Below, piece by piece: positions 1 through 6,813 of a stretch of 12,569 nt of DNA; the stretch's first letter is position 1, and every line of letters starts with the position of its first letter. Both the position numbers and the translations under genes were made by a program. This DNA comes from Microcaldota archaeon (GTDB taxonomy: Archaea; Micrarchaeota; Micrarchaeia; Micrarchaeales; CABMGC01): assembly GCA_030040595.1 (NCBI GenBank), contig JASHTL010000021.1:1-12569 (forward strand), given 5' to 3'. Under the pieces are notes generated by a model. The model worked only from the letters and a program-made list of their open reading frames with translations. It was not told the origin of the DNA and ran no database searches.

Positions 1-567
1 GTATTCTCCGGCGGCCCTGGTGGCGGCAAATCCACATTGGCAAACCACTTTGCGACAGCATATGGTCTGCCTGTTGTCTCTGCAGGAGGCATATTGAGAG
101 ATCTCCATAAAGATTTATGTCCTGACGGAAAGGTATCTTTTGAGGAGTGGTATGGAAGTCAGAACGGTACGGAATTAAGGGAGCTAAACGACAGAATAAA
201 GGTTATCTTCGAGTCAGGCAAGGCAATTGGGGAATCAAGGTTTGTGGGTCATCTTGATGCGGATAAGTGCGTCTTTATCTATGTTGATGCGGATCCTGTG
301 ATTAAAGCAACAAGGCTCTCAAACGACCCTAAACGTGTTGATTATTTTGGTAAGCCAATAGATGAGATAGTTGGAATTCTAAGAAAACGTGAAGCGGACG
401 AGCTGAGAGTTGCAGGCGAACTTGCTGAATTGTATGGCCTTGGTGCAGGTTATGACTACAGAAACCCTAAGAATTATCACGTTACGCTGAATTCAGGCCT
501 TGTCTCTATCGAATTCGAAGTAAGCGTTGTATCGGGTCTCCTTAGAGACCGTACGCATATAAGATAA
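1..567 (+). CDS. cmk: Cytidylate kinase-like P-loop NMP kinase (5' end outside window)
   Basis: The reading frame is open from base 1, so the start codon lies just outside the window. The visible part has 188 residues. A Walker A loop, GGPGGGKST, sits at residues 4-12 of the visible part, so probably only a few residues are missing; archaeal cytidylate kinases are about 180-190 residues and begin directly with this loop. Further family-like features are VSAGGILRDL after the first helix (NMP-binding region), GESRFVG where CMP kinases have an EGR motif, a lid-like RKREADELR segment, and a final YDYRNPKNYHVTLNS similar to the conserved end. The expected role is cytosolic phosphorylation of CMP or dCMP with ATP. 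Substrate choice is inferred from family resemblance; another small NMP kinase is possible. A TTG at 37 is not the start, because it would delete the P-loop. Codons look more AT-rich than in the genes that follow. Confidence 0.75.
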   Translation, partial: VFSGGPGGGKSTLANHFATAYGLPVVSAGGILRDLHKDLCPDGKVSFEEWYGSQNGTELRELNDRIKVIFESGKAIGESRFVGHLDADKCVFIYVDADPVIKATRLSNDPKRVDYFGKPIDEIVGILRKREADELRVAGELAELYGLGAGYDYRNPKNYHVTLNSGLVSIEFEVSVVSGLLRDRTHIR

Positions 568-589
568 CACTGAAGGGCTTTTAGTTATC
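563..589 (+). terminator. Stem-loop over the cmk-like stop codon, possible 3' end structure
   Basis: GATAAC (563-568) pairs with GTTATC (584-589). Inside, after a two-base AC bulge, TGAAG (571-575) pairs with TTTTA (579-583), using two G-U pairs, and closes a three-base loop. The stop codon TAA lies in the left arm. T-rich stretches follow at about 598-604 and 620-627, which suits archaeal oligo-T termination. The stem is AT-rich and partly wobble, so it may be a weak terminator, an mRNA-stabilising end, or chance. Confidence 0.3.
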
Positions 590-644
590 GTATATCATTA
601 TTTCTCTGCAAACTTGCGACTTTTCCTTGAGAGACTGAACTTGA

Positions 645-674
645 CTGTAAAGTTTATGAAAGTCATCTTTACGG
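645..674 (+). promoter_or_regulatory. Twelve-pair hairpin / inverted repeat upstream of the znu promoter
   Basis: CTGTAAAG (645-652) pairs with CTTTACGG (667-674), eight pairs including one U-G. After a three-base TTT bulge, ATGA (656-659) pairs with TCAT (663-666) around an AAG loop. The structure ends 25 bases before the TATA box at 699. It has no T-tract after it, so it does not look like a simple terminator. It could be an upstream regulator site, or part of an RNA read from the preceding gene. Function is unknown. Confidence 0.35.
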
Positions 675-693
675 CAAGGCCGCGCGCCAAAAG

Positions 694-711
694 ATAAGTA
701 TAAATACTTAT
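694..711 (+). promoter_or_regulatory. TATA box inside an 18-bp perfect palindrome (znuA promoter)
   Basis: The sequence ATAAGTAT-AA-ATACTTAT is a perfect inverted repeat with 8-base arms. It contains the archaeal TATA-like element TATAAATA at 699-706, preceded by an A-rich stretch that could act as BRE. Transcription would be expected to start near 727-732, giving a leader of about 20-25 bases before the znuA ATG at 753. A protein bound to the palindrome would block TBP directly. Confidence 0.6.
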
Positions 712-740
712 GTTATTAATTTTATAATAACTAATTATTA
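712..740 (+). promoter_or_regulatory. Overlapping AT-rich inverted repeats at the presumed znuA start site (candidate operator)
   Basis: GTTATTA (712-718) and TAATAAC (725-731) form perfect 7-base arms around a 6-base spacer. The right arm also begins a second, imperfect repeat, TAATAA (725-730) with TTATTA (735-740). The octamer TTATTAAT occurs twice (713-720 and 735-742). The block touches the TATA palindrome with no base between them and covers the expected transcription start. A metal-responsive repressor of the DtxR/MntR type or similar is an obvious candidate ligand, but the regulator cannot be named from the sequence. The AT-rich composition also makes chance palindromes more likely. 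Confidence 0.45.
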
Positions 741-752
741 ATATGTGATGGC

Positions 753-1751
753 ATGGCAGGCAAAGGAAGCAAAGGAAACATCGGAGTCATGATAGCAGCG
801 GTAGTTGTTATCCTGGTCGTGGTAATTGCAGGTGCATTCCTGCTAACGAGTAAGCCGGGCGGCGGCGCGAGCACAACTGTTGCCAGCAGTAATGTTACCA
901 ATGGCACACTCTCAAGCAACTCCAGCCCTGTCAATAAGATCCAGGTTGTTGCAGCTGAGAACTTCTGGGGCAGTCTGATAGGCCAGATCTGCGGCATACA
1001 CTGCAATGTCACCAGCATAGTCACGGATCCTAACACCGACCCTCATGAATATGAGGCAAGCGCAGCTGACGCAAAGCTTATAGCGAATGCTAAGTTCGTG
1101 ATCGTAAACGGCGTTGGCTACGATGACTGGGCCACCCAACTGATCGCAGCAAGCCCGAATCCGAACAGGACGGTGCTGAACGTGGCAAATCTGCTCAACG
1201 TGCCAAACGGCTCAAACCCCCATCTCTGGTACAACCCCGCATACGTGAACGCAACGGTAAAGCAGATGTATCTCGACATGGTCCAGATAGACCCAAACAA
1301 TGCTAGCTATTACAAACAGCAGTATGAGAACGTAACCGCATCGCTGGCAAAGGTCGATTCGAGGATAACTGAGATAAGGAGCCAGTTTGCAGGGACAAAG
1401 GTCGCTTCAACAGAGAGCATATTTGTCTATCTTGCAAACGCATCTGGGCTTGACCTTGTCTCCCCTCCGGCATTCATGGAAGCGGTTGCGGAGGGAAACG
1501 ACCCGCCGGAACAGAGCGTTGTCGAGTTTGAGAACCAGCTTGAGAGCGGTAACGTAAGCGTCCTTGTCTACAATGAGCAGACAGTGACTCCGATAACAAC
1601 GCAGATGAAGCAGATAGCCATAGAGCACAATGTCACTGTCATAGGCGTCACGGAGACGATCCAGCCTCCAGACGTATCGTTCGAGACATGGATGAATGCG
1701 GAGCTGCTATCTCTGCAGAATGCGCTCAACGCCAATGCCCTTGGAAACTGA
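753..1751 (+). CDS. znuA: Metal (zinc-type) ABC transporter substrate-binding protein, membrane-anchored
   Basis: This 332-residue protein captures a divalent metal, probably zinc, outside the membrane and hands it to the permease encoded downstream. Residues 1-10 are basic, residues 11-31 form one hydrophobic anchor without a lipobox cysteine, and residues 33-60 are a Gly/Ser/Thr/Asn linker. The TroA-like fold (cluster 9) follows. Likely ligands are His98 (DPHEYE), His157 (NPHLWYNP), Glu221 (STES, where many homologues have His) and perhaps Glu301 (GVTET). The AVAEGNDPP and YNEQTVTP motifs at about 244-280 mark a subfamily also common in actinobacteria. Cys80 and Cys84 could form a disulphide. 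Twelve N-X-S/T sequons suggest N-glycosylation. It is first in a three-gene operon, with 27 bases before the ATPase gene. Zinc is inferred from the family; manganese is possible. Confidence 0.88.
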   Translation: MAGKGSKGNIGVMIAAVVVILVVVIAGAFLLTSKPGGGASTTVASSNVTNGTLSSNSSPVNKIQVVAAENFWGSLIGQICGIHCNVTSIVTDPNTDPHEYEASAADAKLIANAKFVIVNGVGYDDWATQLIAASPNPNRTVLNVANLLNVPNGSNPHLWYNPAYVNATVKQMYLDMVQIDPNNASYYKQQYENVTASLAKVDSRITEIRSQFAGTKVASTESIFVYLANASGLDLVSPPAFMEAVAEGNDPPEQSVVEFENQLESGNVSVLVYNEQTVTPITTQMKQIAIEHNVTVIGVTETIQPPDVSFETWMNAELLSLQNALNANALGN

Positions 1752-1778
1752 TATAAAGGCTAAACGAGTAGATGAGAC

Positions 1779-2582
1779 ATGCAACCTGTAGTGGAGGCGA
1801 AAGACCTTGCCTCGGGATATAACGGCAAAGCAACCTGGCAGAACGCAAATTTCAGCGTGCGCAAGGGCGAGTTCGTAGCTGTGATCGGGCCAAACGGAGC
1901 AGGCAAGACAACATTGTTCAGGATGCTCCTGGGGTTGCAAAAGCCGTTGAAGGGTAAGCTCACTCTCTTCGGCGAAGAGCCAAGGAGGGGCAACCGGAAG
2001 ATCGGCTATGTCCCGCAGCGCCATACGATAGACAATGACACCAATATAGAGTGCATAGAGCTGGTCAGTCTCGCCTTATCGTGGAACAGGTGGGGGTTCA
2101 ACCCATTCTCGAAGGGCGAGAAGGAGGCGGCATACAAGATACTTAAGGATGTGGGCGCAGAGGAACTCGCCCATAAGTCGCTTGCTGAACTATCCGGAGG
2201 AGAGCTGCAGAGGATCTACCTGGCTGAAGCGCTGGTGGGCGATCCAGACATGCTTCTTCTCGACGAGCCCCTATCAAATCTTGACATGAAGCGCACAAAA
2301 GACCTTGTCTCGCTGATGAGCAATGTTGTAAGGGCAAGGAAGGTGACAACCTTCCTTGTAGCGCACGATATCAATCCGCTGATACACTTTCTAGACAAGG
2401 TGATCTACATAGCAAACGGAAGAGTGGCGACCGGAACGGCAGAGGAGGTGCTCACATCAAAGCGCCTGACAGAGTTATACGGGACGCCTGTGGAAGTGCT
2501 GCGCGACTCGAAAGGCCATATATTGGTGCATACGCTCTACGACCTCGAGGATTATCACGAAGGGAAGAAACATGGTCTCTAG
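1779..2582 (+). CDS. znuC: Metal ABC transporter ATP-binding protein
   Basis: This is the 267-residue cytoplasmic ATPase that powers the metal importer. All nucleotide-binding motifs are intact: Walker A GPNGAGKTT (37-45), Q-loop Gln80 (GYVPQR), signature LSGGE (138-142), Walker B MLLLDEP (158-164) and switch histidine His196 (VAHD). The YVPQR sequence and the size fit the Mn/Zn/Fe cluster rather than drug exporters. The C-terminal tail after residue 240 holds His247, His251, His260 and His265, as in some metal-transporter ATPases with His-bearing tails. The ATG at 1779 follows the znuA stop by 27 bases. The 3' end overlaps the permease start by 11 bases, which suggests translational coupling. 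Metal specificity comes from the neighbours, not from this protein. Confidence 0.9.
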   Translation: MQPVVEAKDLASGYNGKATWQNANFSVRKGEFVAVIGPNGAGKTTLFRMLLGLQKPLKGKLTLFGEEPRRGNRKIGYVPQRHTIDNDTNIECIELVSLALSWNRWGFNPFSKGEKEAAYKILKDVGAEELAHKSLAELSGGELQRIYLAEALVGDPDMLLLDEPLSNLDMKRTKDLVSLMSNVVRARKVTTFLVAHDINPLIHFLDKVIYIANGRVATGTAEEVLTSKRLTELYGTPVEVLRDSKGHILVHTLYDLEDYHEGKKHGL

Positions 2583-3429
2583 CACAAGTCTAATAGCGAC
2601 GCTCCAGCAGATGCTGCACTATCAGTTTATGCAGAATGCGTTCCTGATAGGAACCATCATAGCGATCATAGGCGGCATACTCGGCTACATAGTCATACTG
2701 CGCCGCACCACCTTCGCGGCGCATGCGTACTCTGAGATAGGGTTTGCAGGAGCAACCGGTGCGCTTCTGCTCAACACCAACATACTCTTCGGCGCGCTTG
2801 CGGGGTCAATACTCGGAGGCCTTGCCATAGCAGTCCTGGGCAACCGCGCAAAATACCGGGACGTGGAAATAGGCTCGGTGCTCGCCCTGGCCCTTGGCGT
2901 AGGCTACTTGTTCACAACCCTGTACACTGGAAACGACGCGCAGACTGCCGTTAATATCCTTTTCGGGGACATATTGGGGGTCAGCACCGCGCAGATCATC
3001 ACGACGATAGTCATCGGCGTAATTGTGCTCGCCACCCTTGTTGTCGTATACAGGCCGCTGCTCTTTGCCTCCCTCGATGAGGATGTGGCAGAGGCAAAAG
3101 GCATGCATACGGTCCTATTGGGAGGGGTTTTCATGGTCCTCCTTGCTGCAGCAGTATCTGTCTCGATACTGGTAACAGGGGTGCTCCTTATATTCGCTCT
3201 GATGGTCATACCTGCCGCAACCGCAGTGCGCCTCACAAAGAAACCCACCTATGCGATGCTCCTCTCCGTTGTAATCGCACTGTTCGCCACATGGTCCGGG
3301 CTGGTGATCGCGTACTTCGTGTCGTGGCCGGTAAGCTTCTTCATAGTGACCATAGTATTTGTGCTCTACATACTTGTCAGGATTATAAAAGGGAGCGGCA
3401 ATCTTGCGGCAGTCACTTCAGCTGCATGA
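2572..3429 (+). CDS. znuB: Metal ABC transporter permease (ABC-3 family)
   Basis: This is a 285-residue, very hydrophobic protein with about eight membrane segments, from roughly residue 20 to 272. It forms the channel of the zinc-type importer as a dimer bound to two ATPase subunits. Family features are LRRTTFAAHAYSEIGFAGA (43-61), which resembles the conserved AH..S..GF.GA region, and RPLLFASLDEDVAEAKG (161-177), the cytoplasmic loop that contacts the ATPase, followed by a helix with ILVTGVLLIFALMVIPAA (199-216). The ATG lies inside the end of the ATPase gene (ATGGTCTCTAG, 11-base overlap) and follows GAAGGGAAG, a weak ribosome binding site. The 3' end overlaps the oppositely oriented acetyltransferase gene by 17 bases. 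Confidence 0.9.
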   Translation: MVSSTSLIATLQQMLHYQFMQNAFLIGTIIAIIGGILGYIVILRRTTFAAHAYSEIGFAGATGALLLNTNILFGALAGSILGGLAIAVLGNRAKYRDVEIGSVLALALGVGYLFTTLYTGNDAQTAVNILFGDILGVSTAQIITTIVIGVIVLATLVVVYRPLLFASLDEDVAEAKGMHTVLLGGVFMVLLAAAVSVSILVTGVLLIFALMVIPAATAVRLTKKPTYAMLLSVVIALFATWSGLVIAYFVSWPVSFFIVTIVFVLYILVRIIKGSGNLAAVTSAA

Positions 3430-3937
3430 ACATGTGCTTCATGTCTATGTAGCTCCTGCCGCGTTTCACGGCATTTGGCAATGTGCCCCACTCCTTGAAA
3501 CCGTACTTCTCGTAGATGTGTATGCCCGCCTTGTTGGTGGACATGACTGCAAGTTCGAGCATCTCGAACCTGCCCCTGCTCCTCTTTATTGCCTCGCCAA
3601 GGAGTCGCTGCCCGATGCCCCTGCCGCGCATCCGGCTGGCAACGCGCATGCCTACTATTCCAATATGCGACATTTCAGAGTCAGGTATGTCCTTCTTTTT
3701 GGCAAAGGCAAAGCCTATCACTTTTCCTCTGTCAACCGCTACAAGGAAGACCAGGTGGCCGTTTTTAATGTCACCAAGGATTCTTTTCCTCCAGAGAGGC
3801 ATCGTTTTAGGAGAAGGCTTCTTTAATCGGTTTATGTCAGTGAAGTCCTTTTCACCGTATCCTTCCATATATATCTCAAATACCTCCTTGAGGTCGCCGG
3901 CATTTGCGGTCCGTATCAGCATGGTACTATCTCGCAT
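3413..3937 (-). CDS. GNAT-family N-acetyltransferase (RimI-like)
   Basis: This is a 174-residue single-domain acetyltransferase. The acetyl-CoA pyrophosphate loop is clear at residues 97-113 (MRVASRMRGRGIGQRLL), with the usual R-x-x-G-x-G pattern. Motif B follows as ELAVMSTNKAGIHIYEKYGF (128-147), and the tail RGRSYIDMKHM is a typical last strand. The substrate is unknown: protein N-termini, ribosomal proteins, polyamines or small amines are all possible. The first ATG lies one base after the sua5 stop (TGACATG), so translation is probably coupled. A second Met at residue 6, just before LIRTANAGDL, is an equally plausible start. The gene is last in the channel-sua5-GNAT run. Its 3' end runs 17 bases into the end of the znu permease gene on the other strand. 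Confidence 0.85.
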   Translation of the reverse strand: MRDSTMLIRTANAGDLKEVFEIYMEGYGEKDFTDINRLKKPSPKTMPLWRKRILGDIKNGHLVFLVAVDRGKVIGFAFAKKKDIPDSEMSHIGIVGMRVASRMRGRGIGQRLLGEAIKRSRGRFEMLELAVMSTNKAGIHIYEKYGFKEWGTLPNAVKRGRSYIDMKHMFMQLK

Positions 3938-3938
3938 G

Positions 3939-4979
3939 TCATCTATTTATTGATTTCCGTAACTTCTCAAGCCCTTTGGCACTGGAGAAGTATCTGTGGC
4001 TCGCCGCCTTCCTAAGCCTGTTCATAATGCCGAGGCCTATTCCCCTCTCTGGAAACGATTCAGCAATGGCGTAGTCAACTCTTATCTCGTCGAGTCTTAT
4101 CAGGGCGTCAAAAAGGTTCTTTGCAACGCTGTCCAGGTCGTTCCTCTTCCCTAGTCGAATGTGCTTTCTATTCCCGAACACGCGGCAGGACTCGTCGGAT
4201 CCTATGAATGCAAAGTTGCCTCTTACCCTTGCAACCCTGTCAAGCCTTCCAGTCTTTCCCGTGTAAAGGAAGAGCGGCGTTAGCGGAGCGTAATGCTTAT
4301 ACTTCATCCCTGGGGCAACGGCGCGCTTGGCCTCAGTGAGCCCCCTGGCAACTCTGGTGATTATCGGTCTCTTGCCAAAGGCCCTGGTTATATCTTCGAT
4401 AGGGTATGATCCGGGTCTCTGTATCCGGAAGGTTCTCAGGTCCAGGATCGTTGATTCTATGCCGCGATTCGAACTGCCAGCGTCAAGTATGACATCGACT
4501 TTGCCGTCAAAGTATCTCAGAGCATGCTTCGCCGTGGTTGATGAAGGCCTCTTCGAGATATTTGCGCTGGGAGCAGCAATTGGCACGCCGCTCGCCTCTA
4601 TCAGGGCGAGCGCCACCTTGTGAGCAGGCATGCGCATCGAGACTTCTTCCCTGTTGAGTCCTTTCTTTGCGTTCACGACAAAGGCTATGGGGCCTGGCCA
4701 TATTCTCCCAATCACGCTGCGGTATCTCTTTGGAAAGAAGCCGAGCCTTGAAGCCATCCTCATGCTTGAGACGTGTATCATGGATGGGTTATCAAGCGGC
4801 CTGCCTTTTATTCTGTAGACGCGCCTGAGGGCATTGGCATTGTACGCATCGGCGCCTATGCCGTATACCGTCTCTGTCGGAAAGACCACAACGCCGCCGC
4901 TTTTTATGACCTTTGCGGCAATCTCTATCTTTCTCCTGTCAGGCTTGGCTGCGTCTACCTTGATGACCTTTGTCTTCAT
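3939..4979 (-). CDS. sua5: L-threonylcarbamoyladenylate synthase, Sua5 type (tRNA t6A synthesis)
   Basis: The enzyme makes threonylcarbamoyl-AMP from threonine, bicarbonate and ATP, the first step of t6A at A37 of ANN-decoding tRNAs. Positions below count from a possible GTG at 4988. The YrdC domain covers about residues 10-200 with FPTETVYGIGA (36-46), KGRPLDNPSMIHV (61-73), SMRMPAH (117-123) and PSANISKRPSSTTA (140-153). A conserved linker PGMKYKHYAP (226-235) leads to the C-terminal Sua5 domain, which ends with SFPERGIGLGIMNRLRKAASHR. The length of about 346-349 residues is normal for two-domain Sua5. I chose the ATG at 4979, giving MKTKVIKVDA. The alternative GTG adds three residues. Neither has a clear Shine-Dalgarno, and the gap after the channel gene is only about 13 bases, so coupled translation is likely. 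Confidence 0.93.
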   Translation of the reverse strand: MKTKVIKVDAAKPDRRKIEIAAKVIKSGGVVVFPTETVYGIGADAYNANALRRVYRIKGRPLDNPSMIHVSSMRMASRLGFFPKRYRSVIGRIWPGPIAFVVNAKKGLNREEVSMRMPAHKVALALIEASGVPIAAPSANISKRPSSTTAKHALRYFDGKVDVILDAGSSNRGIESTILDLRTFRIQRPGSYPIEDITRAFGKRPIITRVARGLTEAKRAVAPGMKYKHYAPLTPLFLYTGKTGRLDRVARVRGNFAFIGSDESCRVFGNRKHIRLGKRNDLDSVAKNLFDALIRLDEIRVDYAIAESFPERGIGLGIMNRLRKAASHRYFSSAKGLEKLRKSINR

Positions 4980-4992
4980 TGAAAACACGAAT

Positions 4993-5772
4993 CTAAAGAT
5001 GCTTCTTCTTTTCCTCGTTCTTGAAAATGGAACCGCTTATCTCCCTTGCCGCTATGTCTGACGGGTTTATTATCATGGTTGCGGCGTTGAGGCTCCTAAT
5101 GTGCCTCGCGGCTTCCTCTGTCGATGCCAGCGCTATTATCTTCGTGTCCTTCCCGAGTTCTTTTGCGATGAGCAGCACGTATATGGTCCTTGAACTGTCC
5201 TTGATGTCGATTACTATGCTCAGCGCCTTGTCGAGGTTGAACTTGGCCATGTCAGTGTCAGAGGTCGCATCTGCAACGAACGTCGCATATCCGTTATCGC
5301 GTAGCTGCTCGGCCTTTGCCTTATCAGACGTTACCATTATGAATCTCTCTCCCATCTCCTTCAGCTTTGCCGCCAGGTAGAGGTTCGTGCTCTGCGTACC
5401 TATCAGTACTATGTGTTTGTTGAAGATGCGTTTGTCGAATGCTGATACCCTGCCGCTCAATGTTTCTATCCTGCTATTCATGAATTCACCGGCTATCACC
5501 GCCACTGCGCTTAGGAAGACACCCAGTCCTATTAATATGAGCGAGATTACAAAAATCTTTGCTATTGGCGTTGACGGAGTTATGTCACCATACCCTACAG
5601 TTGCAAGCGTGACAACGGTATAGTATGTGGCGTTAAGGAGCGTATAATTGCTTGGGGAAAGACCGTGGAAATTGTTCCCTTTCCCGAGGATGTATGTGCC
5701 TGAGACCCCGTAGGCAAGTACGATCACGACAGCGATTATGTACACGCCCACCCTACGCGAAATTAGTGCCAT
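4993..5772 (-). CDS. Two-TM potassium channel with a single N-terminal RCK (TrkA-N) lobe
   Basis: The 259-residue protein should form a tetrameric K+ channel. TM1 is about residues 8-30, the pore helix about 47-57, the selectivity filter TVGYGD is at 58-63, and TM2 spans about 71-96 with Gly84 near the expected gating hinge. From residue 119 (HIVLIGTQSTN) a Rossmann-like RCK lobe follows, co-linear with that of MthK. The Asp of the VDLES segment is kept (Asp189), but the two MthK glutamates at 210 and 212 correspond here to Leu215 and Ser217. The protein ends about where the MthK first lobe ends, so the RCK_C subdomain is absent. The ligand is therefore unknown. The gene opens a run with sua5 and the GNAT gene, behind its own promoter and a good Shine-Dalgarno. 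Confidence 0.88.
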   Translation of the reverse strand: MALISRRVGVYIIAVVIVLAYGVSGTYILGKGNNFHGLSPSNYTLLNATYYTVVTLATVGYGDITPSTPIAKIFVISLILIGLGVFLSAVAVIAGEFMNSRIETLSGRVSAFDKRIFNKHIVLIGTQSTNLYLAAKLKEMGERFIMVTSDKAKAEQLRDNGYATFVADATSDTDMAKFNLDKALSIVIDIKDSSRTIYVLLIAKELGKDTKIIALASTEEAARHIRSLNAATMIINPSDIAAREISGSIFKNEEKKKHL

Positions 5773-5779
5773 CTTTTAT

Positions 5780-5786
5780 CCCACCT
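5780..5786 (-). promoter_or_regulatory. Shine-Dalgarno of the K+ channel gene
   Basis: AGGTGGG on the minus strand ends 7 bases before the ATG at 5772. It can pair with the CACCUCC end of archaeal 16S rRNA, with one mismatch. It supports this Met as the start. Confidence 0.6.
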
Positions 5787-5816
5787 GAACCCGGACATAA
5801 AGGTGTGTCGCAAATA

Positions 5817-5827
5817 CTATATAAAGC
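5817..5827 (-). promoter_or_regulatory. TATA box for the channel-sua5-GNAT run
   Basis: GCTTTATATAG on the minus strand is a good archaeal TATA element. The expected start, about 25 bases downstream near 5797, would give a leader of about 25 bases that includes the Shine-Dalgarno at 5780-5786. The rest of the 103-base gap up to the reductase stop shows nothing else clear. Confidence 0.55.
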
Positions 5828-5875
5828 TTCTCCGGATCTGGGAATTGCCGAATAGCTGTTTGGTGAGAACCAGCC

Positions 5876-6805
5876 TTACTTCCTGCTTTTCGCAGTGGGA
5901 AGAGTGCCCCGCATAGCTTCCCTGTATCTTACGACCCTGCCCCAGAACGACGATGTCTTCTTGACTATAGGACCAAGGCTTCCGGCTATAGGCCTGTTTT
6001 CGGGGAACCTGGATAGCGCATCGCTTATCCTTTTATGGTCGTCTTTGCTCATGGCGAAGTTTGCAGATTCCGCATTCTGCTTCATGTGCTCCGCGCTGCC
6101 TGCTTTCGGTATGGCAGAAACGCCTTTGTGTGAGACAACCCAGTTGAGCGCAACCTGCGTTGCTGTTCTGCTATACTTCAGCCCTATGTTATCAATCAGG
6201 GAGAGTAATTCCGCATATCTCTTGTCGAAGAGCTTTCCGCTACCGAACGGGCTGTACGCTATCACAGTTGCGCCAACATCGTTGCTGAACCTTAGCAAGC
6301 CTTTCTCTATGTCGCGAGTTATGATGCTGTACTCAACCTGATTTGAGACGATCTCGTACCTTTTCATCGATTCCTGGGCCTCGGTCATCTCTTCGATCGA
6401 GAAGTTGCTTACTCCTATGTACCTTACCTTGCCGTCATCCACAAGCTTTTCCATGGCGCCCATTGTCTCTCTTATTGGTATGCCTGTGTTAGGCCAGTGC
6501 AGCTGATAAAGGTCTATGTGCTTTACGCCTAGCCTTTTCAGGCTCGCATCGCATGCCCTGATCACGTCATCGTAATGGAAATGATGCGGTGATACCTTTG
6601 TCGCAACGAAGGCATTGTACCCCTTTATCGCACGGCCGACAGTCTCCTCGGTGCCATACATCTCTGCAGTGTCAACAAGCCACATGCCGGCATCCATGCC
6701 TGCCCTTATTGCCGCTATACCGCTCTCGTCCCTGTTCATTTTCCAGGTTCCGATGCCTATCGTTGGTACTTTCTCCCCAGTTTTGCCAAGCCCGATCGTC
6801 TCCAT
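5876..6805 (-). CDS. Aldo/keto reductase
   Basis: This is a cytosolic NAD(P)H-dependent oxidoreductase with a TIM-barrel fold. Numbered from an upstream TTG at 6820, the catalytic tetrad is complete: Asp50 and Tyr55 (DTAEMYGTE), Lys75 (VATK) and His108 (YQLHWPN). Other family marks are GKVRYIGVSNF (130-140), SNQVEYS (159-165), AYSPFGSGKL (188-197) and the cofactor-binding IPKAGSAEHMKQN (237-249). The C-terminal 25 residues are basic and lack a recognisable motif. I place the start at the ATG at 6805, because GGAGG at 6814-6818 lies 8 bases upstream; this gives 309 residues and removes the EAYL extension. The substrate cannot be read from sequence; sugars, aldehydes or methylglyoxal are possibilities. 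It is a single gene divergent from valS. Confidence 0.9.
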   Translation of the reverse strand: METIGLGKTGEKVPTIGIGTWKMNRDESGIAAIRAGMDAGMWLVDTAEMYGTEETVGRAIKGYNAFVATKVSPHHFHYDDVIRACDASLKRLGVKHIDLYQLHWPNTGIPIRETMGAMEKLVDDGKVRYIGVSNFSIEEMTEAQESMKRYEIVSNQVEYSIITRDIEKGLLRFSNDVGATVIAYSPFGSGKLFDKRYAELLSLIDNIGLKYSRTATQVALNWVVSHKGVSAIPKAGSAEHMKQNAESANFAMSKDDHKRISDALSRFPENRPIAGSLGPIVKKTSSFWGRVVRYREAMRGTLPTAKSRK

Positions 6806-6813
6806 TAAGTACG

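Noticed and set aside
37..567. Start of the kinase-like gene at the TTG at 37
   Set aside because: The same frame is open upstream to base 1 and encodes the P-loop, so the gene begins before the window.
3404..3826. 140-residue plus-strand reading frame opposite the GNAT gene
   Set aside because: No family resemblance; the minus-strand frame has complete GNAT motifs, so this is an antisense shadow.
4980..4988. GTG start for sua5 three codons upstream
   Set aside because: Possible, but an ATG follows at once and gives the usual family N-terminus; no Shine-Dalgarno favours GTG.
5854..5873. Small GAGA-loop hairpin after the reductase stop
   Set aside because: Only two short three-pair helices separated by a four-base bulge; expected by chance.
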